The notes below the pieces were generated by a model. That model was not told where the DNA came from. It searched no databases and was given only the letters and a program-made list of their open reading frames with translations. Shown piece by piece: positions 1 through 8,885 of a stretch of DNA of 64,000 bases. Origin of the DNA: Thermococcus sp. (GTDB lineage: Archaea > Methanobacteriota_B > Thermococci > Thermococcales > Thermococcaceae); assembly GCF_027011145.1 (NCBI RefSeq), contig NZ_JALVAO010000050.1, forward strand, positions 48,036 through 112,035. The letters run 5' to 3'. Every line of letters starts with the position of its first letter. The stretch's first letter is position 1. The translations under genes and the position numbers were made by a program.

Positions 1-300
1 AACAGGATGCAGACCTCGACGAAGAGCGCTACTCTTGGAAGCCTGGGTGTCATAGTAGGAACAGGAATCTGGGCCGTTGGCAAGGGCTACTCCCCGGCAT
101 GGATAGTCCAGACGATAGCGGTTGCTGGGTTCCTCCTCCTCACTAATCCAATAAGTGCCCATGCCCTTATAAGGGCCGCCTACAAGCGCGGAATTCCACT
201 GTGGCACGGTAGCGTCGTTGACAAGTACGCCGAGCACCTCGCGAGCAAGGCCCAGGCCGAAAATAGCGAAGGTGAAGCCCCTGAGGAGGTGAGTGAATGA
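1..300 (+). CDS. mbxC: MbxC, MrpG/MnhG-like subunit (5' partial)
   Basis: This is the C-terminal part of an MrpG/MnhG-like small membrane subunit. The frame is open from base 1, so the gene begins upstream of the window; the residues preceding the first Met (Asn-Arg) fit the conserved segment that continues into TKSATLG, a MnhG hallmark. Two hydrophobic segments are visible, followed by a charged, Glu-rich C-terminus. In the family this subunit belongs to the Mrp antiporter-like half of membrane-bound hydrogenase-type complexes and helps ion transport. It overlaps the next gene by 4 nt (ATGA). The downstream gene order identifies the operon as Mbx/Mbs (sulfane reductase) rather than Mbh. The missing mbxA and mbxB should lie just upstream. 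Confidence 0.9.
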   Translation, partial: NRMQTSTKSATLGSLGVIVGTGIWAVGKGYSPAWIVQTIAVAGFLLLTNPISAHALIRAAYKRGIPLWHGSVVDKYAEHLASKAQAENSEGEAPEEVSE

Positions 301-581
301 ACTGCATAACCTGTATTGACTACATCATAGTCGCTGTCATGATAGTCTCGGCCATACTGGCGGTTGAATGGAGGGACTTACTTGCTGCGGCAGTTGGAAT
401 GGCAGCTGTGAGTTTGTTCGCCTCGATACTGTTCCTAATCCTGCAGGCGCCGGACGTTGCTATGACCGAAGCGGCTATAGGTGCCGCGCTGAGCGGTGCG
501 ATATTCATCTTCGCCATTAAGAGGACCAAGCGCTTTGAGACCGAAGAGGAAGAGAGGCCCGGGTGGTGGGTAAGATGGTGA
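297..581 (+). CDS. mbxD: MbxD, MnhB N-terminal-like (DUF4040) subunit
   Basis: A 94-residue membrane subunit with three predicted helices, resembling the DUF4040/MbhD domain found in Mrp-type antiporter modules. The stretch with APDVAMTEAAIGAALSG is the family signature and includes an acidic residue inside a helix, as expected for an ion-path subunit. The start ATG overlaps the mbxC stop by 4 nt, and its own stop overlaps the preferred mbxF start by 7 nt, so translation is coupled. The order DUF4040 - MnhB - MnhC - MnhD matches the Mbx operon. The family and position are clear; the direct role in sodium or proton transport is inferred from Mrp and Mbs homologues. Confidence 0.88.
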   Translation: MNCITCIDYIIVAVMIVSAILAVEWRDLLAAAVGMAAVSLFASILFLILQAPDVAMTEAAIGAALSGAIFIFAIKRTKRFETEEEERPGWWVRW

Positions 582-1291
582 GCATTCTGAAGCGCGGTCT
601 CGCGATAATTACCATTCTAATCATAGGCTACTGGCTTGCCCAAGCTCTGGCCGGGATTCCCTTTGGCCAAGATAAGATGCTTGTCGGTCAGTACTACCTC
701 GACCACGTTAAACAGCAGACGGGTGCAATAAACGCCGTAACAGCCGTTGTTGTCAACTACCGTGGTTTCGATACGCTCGGTGAGGTTACGGTTCTCTTCA
801 TAGCATCAACCGGCGTCGGAGCACTTCTGTGGGAGAGAAAGAAGAGGAGAACTGCCAAAACCGAGGGTTCAATCGTGCTCACAACAGGAACGAGACTCCT
901 TGTCCCCTTCGTGATACTATTTGGAGCGTACATCTTCATCCACGGACACCTGACCCCGGGTGGAGGTTTCCCGGGAGGAGCAACGATAGCGACCGCCTTC
1001 CTGTTGCTCTACATGGCATTCACAATGTACGAAATCCCGCACAAGGCCTTCGAGAAGACCGAGGGGCTTGTTGGAATGGGCTACGTCATCGTCGGTCTCA
1101 TAGGCCTTGCAATAGGGGGTTACTTCCTCTTTGACTGGATATGGCAAACTTGGGGCTGGGGACACGAGAACATCGGCAGGCTATTCAGCGGTGGTTTCAT
1201 ACCAATAATCTACATCATCATAGGCCTCAAGGTCGGCACCGAGCTCAGCGGAATCATTGACAACATGCTCAAGGAGGGGGTGAGCGAATGA
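575..1291 (+). CDS. mbxF: MbxF, fused MbhE-like + MrpB-like subunit
   Basis: A 238-residue membrane subunit. Residues from about 105 onward carry the MnhB/MrpB domain, including the glycine-rich GHLTPGGGFPGG signature. The first ~95 residues form a separate segment with two helices and a NYRGFDTLGE motif seen in MbhE-type subunits, so two small subunits of Mbh appear fused here. The start is ATG 575 because a GGTGGT Shine-Dalgarno sits at 562-567; an upstream in-frame GTG at 563 overlaps that site and is unlikely. It overlaps mbxD by 7 nt and mbxG by 4 nt. In the complex it belongs to the Mrp-like sodium-translocating arm. Confidence 0.88.
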   Translation: MVSILKRGLAIITILIIGYWLAQALAGIPFGQDKMLVGQYYLDHVKQQTGAINAVTAVVVNYRGFDTLGEVTVLFIASTGVGALLWERKKRRTAKTEGSIVLTTGTRLLVPFVILFGAYIFIHGHLTPGGGFPGGATIATAFLLLYMAFTMYEIPHKAFEKTEGLVGMGYVIVGLIGLAIGGYFLFDWIWQTWGWGHENIGRLFSGGFIPIIYIIIGLKVGTELSGIIDNMLKEGVSE

Positions 1292-1644
1292 ACCTTCCTC
1301 ACATAAGCGTCTTCTACTTCGGGGCCATTTCCCTTGTCCTCATAGGCCTCTACGCGATACTGGTCAAGAAGAATATCCTCAAGATGCTCATTGGTCTGAG
1401 CATAATGGAAACCGGTGTAAACCTGCTCCTCGTCAGTATAGGTTACATCTACGGAAGGAGTGCTCCAATTTTAAGCGAGGGAATAGGCCCAAACCAGGCA
1501 GTTGACCCGATTCCGCAGGCCCTTGTCCTGACTGCAATAGTCATAGGCGTTGCCACAACTGCCATGGCTCTTAGTGCCGTTATTGTCCTCTACAGGCATT
1601 ACGGAACCCTCAACATTGAGGAGATAAGGAGGTTGAGAGGATGA
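1288..1644 (+). CDS. mbxG: MbxG, MrpC/NuoK-like subunit
   Basis: A 118-residue protein with three transmembrane helices typical of MrpC/MnhC and NuoK. The segment NILKMLIGLSIMETGVNLLLV matches the NuoK pattern with an intramembrane Glu (in IMETG), which is the conserved carboxylate of the proton or sodium path. The C-terminal helix PQALVLTAIVIGVATTA is the second family signature. The gene overlaps its neighbours by 4 nt on both sides. Assignment to the Mbx complex follows from gene order. Confidence 0.93.
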   Translation: MNLPHISVFYFGAISLVLIGLYAILVKKNILKMLIGLSIMETGVNLLLVSIGYIYGRSAPILSEGIGPNQAVDPIPQALVLTAIVIGVATTAMALSAVIVLYRHYGTLNIEEIRRLRG

Positions 1645-3128
1645 ACGGGCAGTACGCTTCACTCCTCATAGCGTTACCCCTCCTTGGTGCATTCTTCGTC
1701 CCCCTCATCAAGGGACTCGGGAAGAAGGCCATAAAGACCTACGTGCTCATAATCACCGCCATCCAGACGGGAATAGCGGCGTGGGTCTTCCAGCAGGTCT
1801 ACTCCACCGGAAAGCCTATTATAGTAATGGCAGGTGGCTGGAAGCCGCCCGTTGGAATAAACCTTTACATCGGCTACTTCGCGGCACTCTTCATACTCAT
1901 AGTTGCCATAGCGAGCTTCCTCATGGCGGTATTCAACTTCAAGGCTGTGGACGTTGAGCCGATTGACAAATACGCCATGCTGTTCCTGCTCCTCATGCTT
2001 GGAGCTACGGGCATGATAGCCACAGGTGATATCTTCAACCTCTTCGTCTTCATGGAGATAACTGCGATAACCGCCTACGCCCTGACGGCCTACAACAAGA
2101 CCGGTGAAGCCGCCGAGGCATCCCTCAAGTACATGATTCTCGGTGGCATAGGGTCAAGCTTCTTCCTAATCGGCGTTGCCCTGATTTACGGTGCCACGGG
2201 AACTCTCAACATGGCCCAGATTGCCCAGCTTGCAGGCAACATAAACCCGACAGTTGCACAGGTCGGATTGGCCCTCATAGTGTTCGGTCTTGCCGTTGAG
2301 GCCGAGCTCTTCCCGCTCAACGCCTGGGCGCCAGATGCCTATCAGGCCGCGCCACACCCGATAACGGCAATGTTTTCCGCCTTCGTCGTCAAGGCCGGCC
2401 TCTACGCTCTGGCGAGGGTTCTCTACCTTCTCAGCGCCGTTGGAACCTGGCACAACGTCCTGAAGCTCCTCGTGGTCATGGCCACCCTGACGGTGGTCGT
2501 TGCCGAGTTTTCCGCTTTAAGGCAGAGGAACGTCAAGAGGATGATAGCCTACTCGTCAATAAGCCAGGTTGGACTCATAGCCCTTGCCTTCGCCCTCGGA
2601 ACCCAGGCTGGAGTTGACGCCGGAGTCTTCCAGATGATAAACCACGCAGTAATCAAGCTCCTCCTGTTCCTCGGCGTCGGCTACGTCGCCCTACAGCTCG
2701 GAGGGGCAGAGATTGAGAACTTCAGGGGTCTTGGCAGGAAAATGCCCTTTACAGCCCTTGGAATAACAGTCGGCTCTATGGCGGCCGTGGGAATACCGCT
2801 GTTCAACATATTCTGGAGCAAGCTCAGGATAATCCTGGCAACAATTGAGGCCGGTTATACTTGGGCCGCTTTCCTCGTCTTGGGTGCCAGCGTCGTTGAG
2901 GCCGTCTATTACTTCAGGCTAATCCATGCCATCTGGTTCGAGGGTAGCGGTGAGAGGATTTCGGAGAGCGTTCCCATCGTTGCCATAGTCGTTGCCCTGG
3001 TGATACTCGTGATTGCAATAGGAGTCTATCCGAACTACTTCTGGAGCGTTTCCCAGAAGGCCGGAAGTGACATATTCAACGTGGCCAACTACATCAAGAA
3101 CGTTCCCTTGATGGGGGTGGGAGCATGA
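1641..3128 (+). CDS. mbxH: MbxH, MrpD/NuoN-like antiporter subunit
   Basis: A 495-residue polytopic antiporter-like subunit (about 14 helices) of the MrpD/NuoL/M/N family. Visible signatures are a Glu in the FVFMEITAITAYAL helix, a broken-helix Lys region around EAELFPLNAWAPDAY, the Lys of FVVKAGLYAL, and a later conserved AYSSISQVG segment. These are the charged residues of the central membrane axis that carry ions in Complex I relatives. It overlaps mbxG and mbxH' by 4 nt. With mbxH' it gives two antiporter-like subunits, the arrangement that distinguishes Mbx from Mbh, which has one. Confidence 0.93.
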   Translation: MNGQYASLLIALPLLGAFFVPLIKGLGKKAIKTYVLIITAIQTGIAAWVFQQVYSTGKPIIVMAGGWKPPVGINLYIGYFAALFILIVAIASFLMAVFNFKAVDVEPIDKYAMLFLLLMLGATGMIATGDIFNLFVFMEITAITAYALTAYNKTGEAAEASLKYMILGGIGSSFFLIGVALIYGATGTLNMAQIAQLAGNINPTVAQVGLALIVFGLAVEAELFPLNAWAPDAYQAAPHPITAMFSAFVVKAGLYALARVLYLLSAVGTWHNVLKLLVVMATLTVVVAEFSALRQRNVKRMIAYSSISQVGLIALAFALGTQAGVDAGVFQMINHAVIKLLLFLGVGYVALQLGGAEIENFRGLGRKMPFTALGITVGSMAAVGIPLFNIFWSKLRIILATIEAGYTWAAFLVLGASVVEAVYYFRLIHAIWFEGSGERISESVPIVAIVVALVILVIAIGVYPNYFWSVSQKAGSDIFNVANYIKNVPLMGVGA

Positions 3129-4981
3129 ATGACACCCTGATAATTATGGGAATGCTTTTTGCTCCCCTCATTGCCGGATTCCTTGCATGGGCCTTTGATT
3201 TCAAGGTAATAAGGGAGCTAATAGGTATCGTTGGATCAATATTGCCCTTAGGGATTTTGGCTTGGTATTACCCAACCGTAATTGCCCCTACCTTTAAGGG
3301 GATAACGGCTTCAATAAACGCGGGCGGGTTTAACCTTATCTTCCAGCTCAGCAGATTAAGCTGGTACTTTGCCGTTATTGCTTCCCTCGTTGGAGTTGCG
3401 ATGGCCTTTGGAATGGCCAGCACTTCCAAGAACGCCTACGAGTGGCTCTTCGCCCTAATGAGCTATACAGGTGTCCTCGGCGTATTCCTCAGCGGTGATT
3501 TCGTGAGCTTCTTCCTGTTCTGGGAGCTCATGACATTCGCAAGCTTCATGATGGTCCTCAAGAGAAACAAACACGAGTCCCTGAAGTATTTCGTGCTCAG
3601 CGTTATAGGTGCCTACGCGATGCTTATAGCGATAGGAATAATCTACGCCAAAACAGGGGCCTTAGATTTTGCAACAGTCAGCAATGCTCTTTCAATGGAC
3701 GCCATGCTAGGAGGTATAAGCAAAGGCTTAACGGCATTGATATTCCTGCTCTTCCTTACAGCATTCGGTGTTAAGGCTGGAGCCGTTCCCCTTCACGTCT
3801 GGGCACCAGGAGCTTACAGCGAGGTTGACCAGAGCTATACGGCCTTCTTCAGTGGTGCCCTCAGCAAGGCCGGAGCCTATGGATTCCTGCTCCTCTACAT
3901 CCTCATGGGGTACAAGCTATACACTGCCCTCGGTATCTGGCACAATCACATGGTGTTTGCTTACATAATGGCATGGATTGGGGCGATAACCGTCGTCGTT
4001 GCCGGGTTCCTCGCGGTCCTTCAGGAGGACATAAGGAAGCTCTTCGCTTACTCCTCTGTCAGTCAGGTTGGTTACATCCTCCTTGGTTTCGGAATAGGTT
4101 CAACTTTAGGTTTCGCCGGAGCACTCTTCCACGTGCTGAGCCACGCAATCTTCAAGGGTCTCTTCTGGTTGGTAATCGCGGCCCTGATACTTAGAACCGG
4201 CAAGACGCGCTTTGAAGACTTCGGTGGTCTAGCGGAAAAGATGCCGATAACCTTTGCAATGTCCCTTATAGCCGTCCTCAGCCTAACAGGAATTCCCCCA
4301 ATGGCGGGATTCGCCAGCAAGTGGCTCCTCTACGAAGCGGCAATACAGGCCCACATGCCACTCATCGCTGGAGCAATATTCCTTGGCAGTGGACTGGCCT
4401 TTGCCTACGTAGTCAGATTCCTCTACGCTGTCTGGTTCGGCCAGAGGCCAAGTGACCTTGAGAACGTTAAGGAGGCACCACTCCCGCTCATTATTGGAAT
4501 GGCAATACTCGCTATTCCAAACCTCGTCTTCGGTATTGCTCCGGGACTTGTGACCAAGTACCTCAATAGAATTCTCGGGAACTCTGTTGGAGGTGACTAC
4601 TTCAAGCTAATAACCCCAACGGGAACATACAACGCGCTCCTCGTCACCGTAGTCCTTATCCTAGGCCTCGCCATAGCCGGACTTATTTTCCTCTATGGGG
4701 CTAAAGTAAGAAAGGTTCCCGTTACTGACACCTACCAGTCGGGTAACCCTGTTACAGAGGACTACAACCTCAGCATAAGGAGGAACTTCTACAGACCCCT
4801 AGCGGAAGCCCTCGACTTCTGGCTCAAGTACAGCTGGGACAGGTTCTACGAGAGACTCGGGGGAATAGCAGAGGACTTCGCAGACTGGCTCAGGGAGGGC
4901 TTCTACAACGGAAACGTCCAGAGTTATGCTTGGTATCTGGCCATTATACTCCTGATACTGGCACTATGGGGGGTGTTGTGA
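3125..4981 (+). CDS. mbxH': MbxH', second antiporter-like subunit (NuoL/MrpA-like)
   Basis: A 618-residue second antiporter-like protein. The core repeats the family pattern: the acidic helix FLFWELMTFASF, the Lys of KAGAVPLHVWAPGAY, a GALSKAGAYGFLL helix and the YSSVSQVGYILLG segment. It is about 120 residues longer than MbxH, and the extra C-terminal region carries soluble and membrane parts with many aromatic residues, which may contact the MbxM/J/K/L arm. Start ATG 3125 overlaps the mbxH stop (ATGA); mbxM begins directly after its stop. Possession of this second antiporter subunit is a known trait of the sulfane reductase Mbx/Mbs of Thermococcales. Confidence 0.92.
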   Translation: MNDTLIIMGMLFAPLIAGFLAWAFDFKVIRELIGIVGSILPLGILAWYYPTVIAPTFKGITASINAGGFNLIFQLSRLSWYFAVIASLVGVAMAFGMASTSKNAYEWLFALMSYTGVLGVFLSGDFVSFFLFWELMTFASFMMVLKRNKHESLKYFVLSVIGAYAMLIAIGIIYAKTGALDFATVSNALSMDAMLGGISKGLTALIFLLFLTAFGVKAGAVPLHVWAPGAYSEVDQSYTAFFSGALSKAGAYGFLLLYILMGYKLYTALGIWHNHMVFAYIMAWIGAITVVVAGFLAVLQEDIRKLFAYSSVSQVGYILLGFGIGSTLGFAGALFHVLSHAIFKGLFWLVIAALILRTGKTRFEDFGGLAEKMPITFAMSLIAVLSLTGIPPMAGFASKWLLYEAAIQAHMPLIAGAIFLGSGLAFAYVVRFLYAVWFGQRPSDLENVKEAPLPLIIGMAILAIPNLVFGIAPGLVTKYLNRILGNSVGGDYFKLITPTGTYNALLVTVVLILGLAIAGLIFLYGAKVRKVPVTDTYQSGNPVTEDYNLSIRRNFYRPLAEALDFWLKYSWDRFYERLGGIAEDFADWLREGFYNGNVQSYAWYLAIILLILALWGVL

Positions 4982-5881
4982 ATGTTTGACTGGAAGCTTG
5001 CCCTCGAGACGATAGGCATGATAATCTACGCAACCTTCATGGGTTTCATCTTCATGGGTATTGAGAGAAAGGCCATGGCGAGAATCCAGAGGCGCGTTGG
5101 GCCTCCCATCTATCAGCCCCTGATTGATACCCTGAAGCTCCTCGGCAAAAAGGAGAGCATAAGCCACGGCTTCATCTACGACTTTGGTCCAGTGTTCGCG
5201 CTCGGAGCGAGCATAGCTGCGTTGTTATTTATCCCCATAGCCAACTTCCAGCTCTTCAGCAGTAACGCCGATTTAATCGTCGTTGCTTATCTCCTTGAGG
5301 TTCCGATGCTCGGAATAATGCTGGGTGCCATGAGCTCTGGGAACCCGTATTCTGCGGTTGGTGTCCAGCGTGGACTCTTGACAATGGTTGCCATGCAGTT
5401 GCCCTACGGTTTAGCACTGATAGCTCTAATTCAATATTGGGGAACTTTCAAGCTCAGCAACATCGTTGCCCTCCAGCAGATACACGGGTGGAGCATAACG
5501 GTTCCTGCCCTGTTCCTAGCCTTTATAGTCTTTGACATAGTCTTCCAGGCGATGCTTGGCCTTGAGCCCTTCGACATAATAACTGCCCCTGCAGAAATCT
5601 CAATGGGTCCAATGGTTGAGTATGGTGGTAAGCACGCTGCCTTGCTCTTCACCCAGCACGCGGTTCAGCTCTTCGCCGAGACGGCTTTCTTCGCAGTGCT
5701 CTTCCTCGGCGGGGCCAGCAACCTCCTAGAGTTGCTCATCAAGCAGATAGCAGTGCTCTTCATAGCTATATTCGTTGCCAGCATCTACCCGCGCTTTACA
5801 ATAGACCAAGCCGCTAAGTTCTTCTGGAAGTGGCCAACCATACTTGGGATAATAGCCGTTATCCTCACGATGGGGTGGTGA
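4982..5881 (+). CDS. mbxM: MbxM, NuoH-like membrane anchor
   Basis: A 299-residue eight-helix protein of the NuoH/HyfC/EchB family, the subunit linking the peripheral redox arm to the membrane ion pump. Clear signatures are ERKAMARIQRRVGPP near residue 30, the LEVPMLGIMLGA helix, and the loop GLEPFDIITAPAEISMGPMVEYGGKHAA, which in Complex I relatives lies near the redox site and contains the conserved acidic residues. The start follows a GGGGGGTG ribosome-binding stretch directly after mbxH'. The stop is 3 nt before mbxJ. Confidence 0.94.
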   Translation: MFDWKLALETIGMIIYATFMGFIFMGIERKAMARIQRRVGPPIYQPLIDTLKLLGKKESISHGFIYDFGPVFALGASIAALLFIPIANFQLFSSNADLIVVAYLLEVPMLGIMLGAMSSGNPYSAVGVQRGLLTMVAMQLPYGLALIALIQYWGTFKLSNIVALQQIHGWSITVPALFLAFIVFDIVFQAMLGLEPFDIITAPAEISMGPMVEYGGKHAALLFTQHAVQLFAETAFFAVLFLGGASNLLELLIKQIAVLFIAIFVASIYPRFTIDQAAKFFWKWPTILGIIAVILTMGW

Positions 5882-5884
5882 AAG

Positions 5885-6463
5885 ATGGGTGAGGACTTCA
5901 TAAGCTACGAGCTCAAAGAATTCAAGCTCTTCGAGCCTTTATTTAGGTGGGCGAGGAAAAAGAGCCTTTGGATTGTTGCGTTCTGTACCGGTTGTGGTGG
6001 TATAGAAATGCCTCCCCTGATGACTGCAAGATACGACCTTGAACGCTTCGGCATGATGCCAAACCCCGCTCCAAGAATGGCGGACCTATTTCTGATAACG
6101 GGTTACGTTACGCCGAAGACCCTCAAGAGAATCATCATAACCTACGAGATGATGCCGGACCCCAAGTACATACTCGCCCACGGCTCCTGCCCAATTAACG
6201 GCGGTGTCTACTGGGATTCATACAACGTCGTCAAGCAACTCGACAAGTACATCCCGATTGACGTTGCAATAGCGGGCTGTATGCCAAGGCCAGAGGCAGT
6301 TATGGACGGCATTAGAGAAATAATGCGCAAAATAGAAACCGGAGAAGCCGATGGGTGGAAAAGATACAGAGAAAACTACGAATACTACAAGAAAAACCAG
6401 GACGAGCTCTTTGGCGAAGGCTGGCGTGAGAAAGAAGGCAAGAGGTGGTTGGCATGGCTGTGA
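5885..6463 (+). CDS. mbxJ: MbxJ, NuoB-like [4Fe-4S] subunit
   Basis: A 192-residue NuoB/small hydrogenase subunit homologue. Four cysteines, C34 and C37 in CTGCGG plus C102 (GSC) and C132 (GCMPRP), are positioned to bind the proximal [4Fe-4S] cluster that passes electrons to the active-site region of MbxL. The motif GCMPRPEAVMDGI is a strong family signature. The Shine-Dalgarno GGTGGTGAAAG precedes ATG 5885. The C-terminal 40 residues are rich in Lys, Arg, Glu and Tyr. The last 10 nt overlap mbxK. Confidence 0.95.
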   Translation: MGEDFISYELKEFKLFEPLFRWARKKSLWIVAFCTGCGGIEMPPLMTARYDLERFGMMPNPAPRMADLFLITGYVTPKTLKRIIITYEMMPDPKYILAHGSCPINGGVYWDSYNVVKQLDKYIPIDVAIAGCMPRPEAVMDGIREIMRKIETGEADGWKRYRENYEYYKKNQDELFGEGWREKEGKRWLAWL

Positions 6464-7014
6464 ACGAGAACGTTGGGAATGTGGAGGAAAAGCAGACCCT
6501 CCCCGACACAAAGGAGGGAAGGCTCGTAAAGCTCATCCTCGAAAAGGCCCCCTACGCCGAGGGGAACGTAAGAAGGGAGAGGCGCGTTGAGTTCCAAGTT
6601 CCAATAGAGAAAGTACATGAATTCCTTGAACTTGCAAGTGAAACCTTTGAGATGCTTATCCAAATCAGTGTTGTAGACTGGATTAAGGAAGGGGAGTTTG
6701 AACTTGTCTACCAGCTCTGGAGCGTTAGCGAGAGCGTGCATGCCTCCGTCAGGACGAGGGTTCCGAGGGAAAATGCAAAGCTCCCGACCGTGATGGACAT
6801 TTGGCCGGTCGCTGAAACCTACGAAAGGGAGGCACATGAGTTCTTCGGAATAATCTTCGAGGGCAACCCGAGGCTCGGGCCCTTCATCCTTGAGCCAAGG
6901 GAGTACGAGAAGCACCCCTTCAGAAAGGACTTCAACACGCTGAGCTATGTCAAGGCCCTCTATGGAGAGGATTTTGACAGATACGATGAGAGCAAGACAA
7001 ATTATGTAATCTGA
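6454..7014 (+). CDS. mbxK: MbxK, NuoC-like 30-kDa subunit
   Basis: A 186-residue NuoC/HycE-N-like subunit that packs against MbxL in the peripheral arm. The signature YEREAHEFFGIIFEGNP around residues 125-141, followed by LEPREYEKHPFRKDF, is the classical 30-kDa Complex I subunit motif. ATG 6454 is chosen because GAGGTGG (6442-6448) is 5 nt upstream; an earlier in-frame GTG at 6445 falls inside this site. It overlaps mbxJ by 10 nt and is separated from mbxL by 10 nt that hold the next ribosome binding site. Confidence 0.92.
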   Translation: MAVNENVGNVEEKQTLPDTKEGRLVKLILEKAPYAEGNVRRERRVEFQVPIEKVHEFLELASETFEMLIQISVVDWIKEGEFELVYQLWSVSESVHASVRTRVPRENAKLPTVMDIWPVAETYEREAHEFFGIIFEGNPRLGPFILEPREYEKHPFRKDFNTLSYVKALYGEDFDRYDESKTNYVI

Positions 7015-7024
7015 GGTGATGCTC

Positions 7025-8209
7025 ATGTCTAATTTGGAAGTTCCGAAGGAGCTTAGGGAGGAGGCAAAGGCCCACGACATGTACCTTCACCCGATAGCCA
7101 AGGACACCTACGAGCTGTTCTTCGGTCCACAGCACATGGCAACCGAGAACTTCAGCATAATCCTCAAGATGGACGGCAACAGGGTTGAGAAAGCCATAGT
7201 CAATCCCGGATTTCTCCACAGAGGATTCGAAAAGCTTGCCGAGAACAGGCCTTGGTTCACCAACATAGCACTTCTACTTCGTATCTGTGTGCCTGAGAGT
7301 GACGTTCCCGAGAACATATACTCAATGGCAGTTGACGAGATAATCGGCTGGGAGGTCCCAGATAGAGCAATATGGATCAGGAACGTTGTGCTTGAGATGG
7401 CAAGGGTTTCGGCATGGATGTTCTGGATAATGGGTTTTGGAAACGAGATAGGTCTCTACACAGCGGGTCAGTGGGCAGCAGCTTACCGTGAGAGGTTCAT
7501 GCGCCTCTTTGAAGAACTCACCGGTGGAAGGGTTTACCACATCTATACTGTTCCCGGTGGGGTTAGAAGGGACATACCGGGCGACCGCTGGCTTAGACAG
7601 CTCCGCGATACCGTGGAGTACATCAAGTCCAAGCTCAAGGACTTCGACGAGATACTCTTCGACAACTACATAACCTTCGAGAGGACTGAAGGTGTTGGTG
7701 TGATGGACAAGAAGTTTGCCCTCAAGCACGCCGTTACCGGGCCTAACCTTAGAGCCGTCGGCGTTCCCTACGACGTCAGGAAGGACGACCCATACTACCT
7801 CTACGACCAGCTCGACTTTGAGGTTCCCGTCCTGAAGGAAGGAGACAGCCTTGCGCGCGTTCTGGTAAGGAGGTACGAGCTGGAGCAGGACCTCTACATA
7901 CTGGAGCAACTCCTCGACATGGGGCCTCCCAGCGGGCCCTACATGGTTCAGGATCCCAAACTCAAGAACCTGCCGAGGTTCAAGGTTCCGGCTGGAGACG
8001 CTTACGCCCACGTCGAGTCAACGAAGGGCGACTTTGGTGCCTACGTCGTCAGCGACGGAAGCCACAAACCCTACCGCGTCCATATACGCGGACCGAGCCA
8101 GAGCCACGGTGTGACAGTGCTTGAAGAGCTCCTTAAAGGTGCCCGCCTTGCCGATGTGCCCGTCATATTGAAGACCCTTGACAACTGTCCGCCCGACATA
8201 GACAGGTGA
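7025..8209 (+). CDS. mbxL: MbxL, NuoD-like catalytic subunit lacking a full [NiFe] site
   Basis: A 394-residue homologue of NuoD and [NiFe] hydrogenase large subunits. In true hydrogenases two CxxC motifs hold nickel and iron. Here the N-terminal motif reads RICVPES, with only C88, and the C-terminal one reads DNCPPDIDR, with only C388, so two of four ligands are gone. This is the recognised mark of MbxL/MbsL, the catalytic subunit of the membrane-bound sulfane reductase that reduces polysulfide with ferredoxin electrons. The start is ATG 7025, preceded by GAGGTGAT. The mbxN ribosome binding site overlaps its end. Confidence 0.94.
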   Translation: MSNLEVPKELREEAKAHDMYLHPIAKDTYELFFGPQHMATENFSIILKMDGNRVEKAIVNPGFLHRGFEKLAENRPWFTNIALLLRICVPESDVPENIYSMAVDEIIGWEVPDRAIWIRNVVLEMARVSAWMFWIMGFGNEIGLYTAGQWAAAYRERFMRLFEELTGGRVYHIYTVPGGVRRDIPGDRWLRQLRDTVEYIKSKLKDFDEILFDNYITFERTEGVGVMDKKFALKHAVTGPNLRAVGVPYDVRKDDPYYLYDQLDFEVPVLKEGDSLARVLVRRYELEQDLYILEQLLDMGPPSGPYMVQDPKLKNLPRFKVPAGDAYAHVESTKGDFGAYVVSDGSHKPYRVHIRGPSQSHGVTVLEELLKGARLADVPVILKTLDNCPPDIDR

Positions 8210-8214
8210 TGAAT

Positions 8215-8877
8215 ATGGCAAGAGTTGTTGGCGAGGAGAAGGTCAAGCTCAAGAAATCATTCGTCAAGCCCTGGATGGGCATCAAGTACCTGTTCAAGAA
8301 GCCGGTAACGATAAAAATACCCTTTGAAAAGATAGAGCCCGCTCCGAAGTACAGGGGCTTCCACACCCTTGACTGGAAGAAGTGCGTCGGCTGTAACTTC
8401 TGCGGACAGATATGCCCGGCTAGAGCGATAGAGATGACGTGGCTCGAAGTGGACGGCAAGATGGAGAAGAGGCCTCACCCGAAGGTGGACTATGGAAGGT
8501 GCACCTTCTGCCAGTTCTGTGTGGACGTCTGCCCGACGGGAGCCCTCGGCTTCAGCGAGGCCTACATTCTAACCACAGACGGAACGGAAGATGCCCTCGA
8601 GCTCTTCAACTGGGTGCCCATTCACCCCGACAAGGTCAAAGAGCTCAACGAGCGCTTTGGTGACTACCGCTTCCCCGTGGTTAAGATAGAGAGGAAAGCC
8701 GATGGAACATATGTCTACCACCTCCGCGACGGTTCGAAGATAGAGTTCAAGATACTCGGTTACGGCATAAGGCCACCGAAGAAGCCGACGCCCGCAAAAC
8801 CGGCAACAAAAACCACAACGACAAAAGGCACCGCTGGGAAGAATGAGAAGTCCTCAGGAAAGGACTCCAAGGAGTGA
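8215..8877 (+). CDS. mbxN: MbxN, NuoI-like ferredoxin subunit
   Basis: A 220-residue two-cluster ferredoxin subunit. Two CxxCxxCxxxC(P) motifs (C57, C60, C63, C67 and C96, C99, C102, C106) bind two [4Fe-4S] clusters that accept electrons from reduced ferredoxin. The N-terminal ~45 residues are basic and amphipathic, as in NuoI subunits that lie on the membrane arm. The C-terminal ~40 residues form a low-complexity Lys/Pro/Thr tail. ATG 8215 is preceded by AGGTGAT at 4-nt spacing. This is the last gene of the Mbx operon; the next gene is convergent and starts 8 nt away. Confidence 0.94.
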   Translation: MARVVGEEKVKLKKSFVKPWMGIKYLFKKPVTIKIPFEKIEPAPKYRGFHTLDWKKCVGCNFCGQICPARAIEMTWLEVDGKMEKRPHPKVDYGRCTFCQFCVDVCPTGALGFSEAYILTTDGTEDALELFNWVPIHPDKVKELNERFGDYRFPVVKIERKADGTYVYHLRDGSKIEFKILGYGIRPPKKPTPAKPATKTTTTKGTAGKNEKSSGKDSKE

Positions 8878-8885
8878 GTTTTCTT

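Noticed and set aside
7025..8209. Hydrogenase large subunit (MbhL-type) assignment
   Set aside because: Two of the four nickel-iron cysteine ligands are absent and the operon has two antiporter-like subunits, so Mbx is the better call.
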